Shown: in pieces, positions 15,042 to 15,986 of the stretch
Numbering within the stretch: position 1 is the first letter of the stretch
How the letters are laid out: every line of letters starts with the position of its first letter
NCBI GenBank assembly: GCA_003562535.1
Contig: PWUP01000131.1
Location: forward strand, 1 to 15,986
DNA: 15,986 bases
Reading direction: 5' to 3'
Source: Gammaproteobacteria bacterium
GTDB taxonomy: Bacteria > Pseudomonadota > Gammaproteobacteria > Competibacterales > Competibacteraceae
Made by a program: the position numbers and the translations under genes
Notes under the pieces: generated by a model
Databases searched by the model: none
What the model saw: only the letters and a program-made list of their open reading frames with translations
Told to the model about the DNA's origin: nothing

Positions 15042-15986
15042 ATGTTGAAACCCCTGCGAGGTGTTGCATTAGGTCTGGTGGTGAGTATGGCGGGTGTGAG
15101 CGGCTCACTGGCGCAAATTCCCGACGATGTGCTAGTGATTGGCCAGATCGCCGAACCGCGTTCACTGGATCCCGCCGCCGTAACCGCCGTCAATGATTTC
15201 CGCATCCTGATGAACCTCTACGACGGCTTGGTACGCTATCAGGACGGCACTCTGGAGGTTGAACCGGCGCTGGCTGAGTCGTGGAATATCAGCGACGACG
15301 GCACAGTGTACACATTCAATTTGCGTCAGGATGTGACGTTCCATGATGGCGCTCCGTTTAATGCTGAAGCGGTTAAATTCAATTTTGATCGCATGTTGGA
15401 CGAGGAGCATCCCTATCACCACACTGGGCCGTTCCCGCTGTCGTTTTTCTTCAGCGCCATTCAAGAAACGGAAGTCGTGGATGAGTACACGGTGCGCATG
15501 ACCTTAGATGCCCCCTATGCACCCTTATTGTCCAATCTGGCCTATCCCACCGGCTTGCTGGTTTCTCCAGCAGCAGTGATGGAACATGGTGAAGACTTTG
15601 GCCGTAACCCTTCAGGTACCGGACCGTTTCAGTTTGGCGAGTGGCGCAGTAATACCCGCGTAGTCTTGGAAAAAAATGCCGACTATTGGGACGGCGAACC
15701 GGCGATGAATGCCTTGGTGTTTCGTCCGATTACCGATGCCAATACCCGCGTGACCGAAATGCTCTCCGGCGGGTTGGATATGATGGTCGAAGTGCCACCC
15801 GATAACGTCGCTTTGTTTGCGAATGATCCTGGGTTTACCGTACACGAACAGGCCGGCCCGCATCTGTGGTTTCTGATTTTGAATATGAAAGAAGGCCCGT
15901 TTGCCGATCAGCGGGTTCGTCAAGCCATTAACTACGCCATTGATAAACAGTCCTTGGTGGATAACGTGCTCTCAGGCACGGCGACG
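15042..15986 (+). CDS. ABC transporter substrate-binding protein, family 5 (peptide/nickel type), 3' end outside window
   Basis: The frame is open for 315 codons from ATG to the right edge; family members are usually about 500-540 residues, so roughly 60 percent is present. A signal peptide (LRGVALGLVVSMAGVSGSLA-Q, cleaved near 24) leads into the mature start VLVIGQIAEPRSLDPAAV. Family 5 hallmarks follow: LYDGLVRYQDG, ALAESWNISDDGTVYTFNLRQDVTFHDGAPFNAEAVKFNFDRML, NPSGTGPFQFGEW, DYWDGEPAMNALVF, and VRQAINYAIDKQSLVDNVL. Such proteins bind di- or oligopeptides, glutathione or nickel in the periplasm and pass them to a two-permease, two-ATPase transporter, whose genes may lie just beyond the window. 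The ligand cannot be told from this part. gmd ends 79 bp upstream and is probably a separate unit. Confidence 0.92.
   Translation, partial: MLKPLRGVALGLVVSMAGVSGSLAQIPDDVLVIGQIAEPRSLDPAAVTAVNDFRILMNLYDGLVRYQDGTLEVEPALAESWNISDDGTVYTFNLRQDVTFHDGAPFNAEAVKFNFDRMLDEEHPYHHTGPFPLSFFFSAIQETEVVDEYTVRMTLDAPYAPLLSNLAYPTGLLVSPAAVMEHGEDFGRNPSGTGPFQFGEWRSNTRVVLEKNADYWDGEPAMNALVFRPITDANTRVTEMLSGGLDMMVEVPPDNVALFANDPGFTVHEQAGPHLWFLILNMKEGPFADQRVRQAINYAIDKQSLVDNVLSGTAT

Noticed and set aside
15162..15923. Minus-strand frames of 100 and 103 codons near the right edge
   Set aside because: Both lie opposite the family 5 binding protein, whose frame is continuous and matches family motifs throughout.

Overview
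The window reads as ordinary chromosomal DNA of a gammaproteobacterium with moderate G+C content. The evidence is the block ndk-rlmN-pilW-rodZ-hisS-yfgM-bamB-der, whose order is characteristic of that class, together with proteobacterial lipoprotein signals and BamB, an outer-membrane assembly factor. I cannot name a genus. I see no tRNA, rRNA, CRISPR array, transposase, integrase or phage gene. Coding density is high; the longest stretch without a gene is about 200 bp (13798-13999).

Layout. (1) Positions 1-1178 hold the 3' part of an M1-family metalloaminopeptidase gene on the + strand. It converges on der across a 134-bp gap that carries a C-rich/G-rich double-hairpin repeat, probably acting as a two-way terminator. 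(2) Positions 1313-9081 hold eight tightly packed minus-strand genes, read in the order ndk, rlmN, pilW, rodZ, hisS, yfgM, bamB, der. Gaps range from a 4-bp overlap to 29 bp, which suggests one operon started by an extended -10 promoter at about 9140. Its products serve nucleotide supply (Ndk), translation and ribosome assembly (RlmN, HisS, Der) and the envelope (PilW, RodZ, YfgM, BamB). ispG, which usually sits between rodZ and hisS in this cluster, is absent. (3) Positions 9237-12709 hold a second minus-strand group: purB, a GNAT acetyltransferase, a DUF7931-like protein and an orphan polyamine-type periplasmic binding protein. A hairpin at 9161-9189 separates this group from ndk. (4) Positions 12742-13461 (+ strand) encode an exported Sel1-repeat plus peptidoglycan-binding protein, diverging from purB across only 32 bp. 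(5) Positions 13480-13797 (minus strand) encode a small conserved-looking protein of unknown function. (6) Positions 14000-14962 encode GDP-mannose 4,6-dehydratase. From 15042 to the right edge runs the start of a family 5 (peptide/nickel type) ABC transporter binding protein.

Most genes are housekeeping, and I found no convincing new multi-gene system. The less ordinary points are the missing ispG, the purB promoter that seems to lie inside a divergent gene, the uncharacterised DUF7931-like and 105-residue proteins, two binding-protein genes without visible transporter partners, a lone gmd, and the intergenic repeat.
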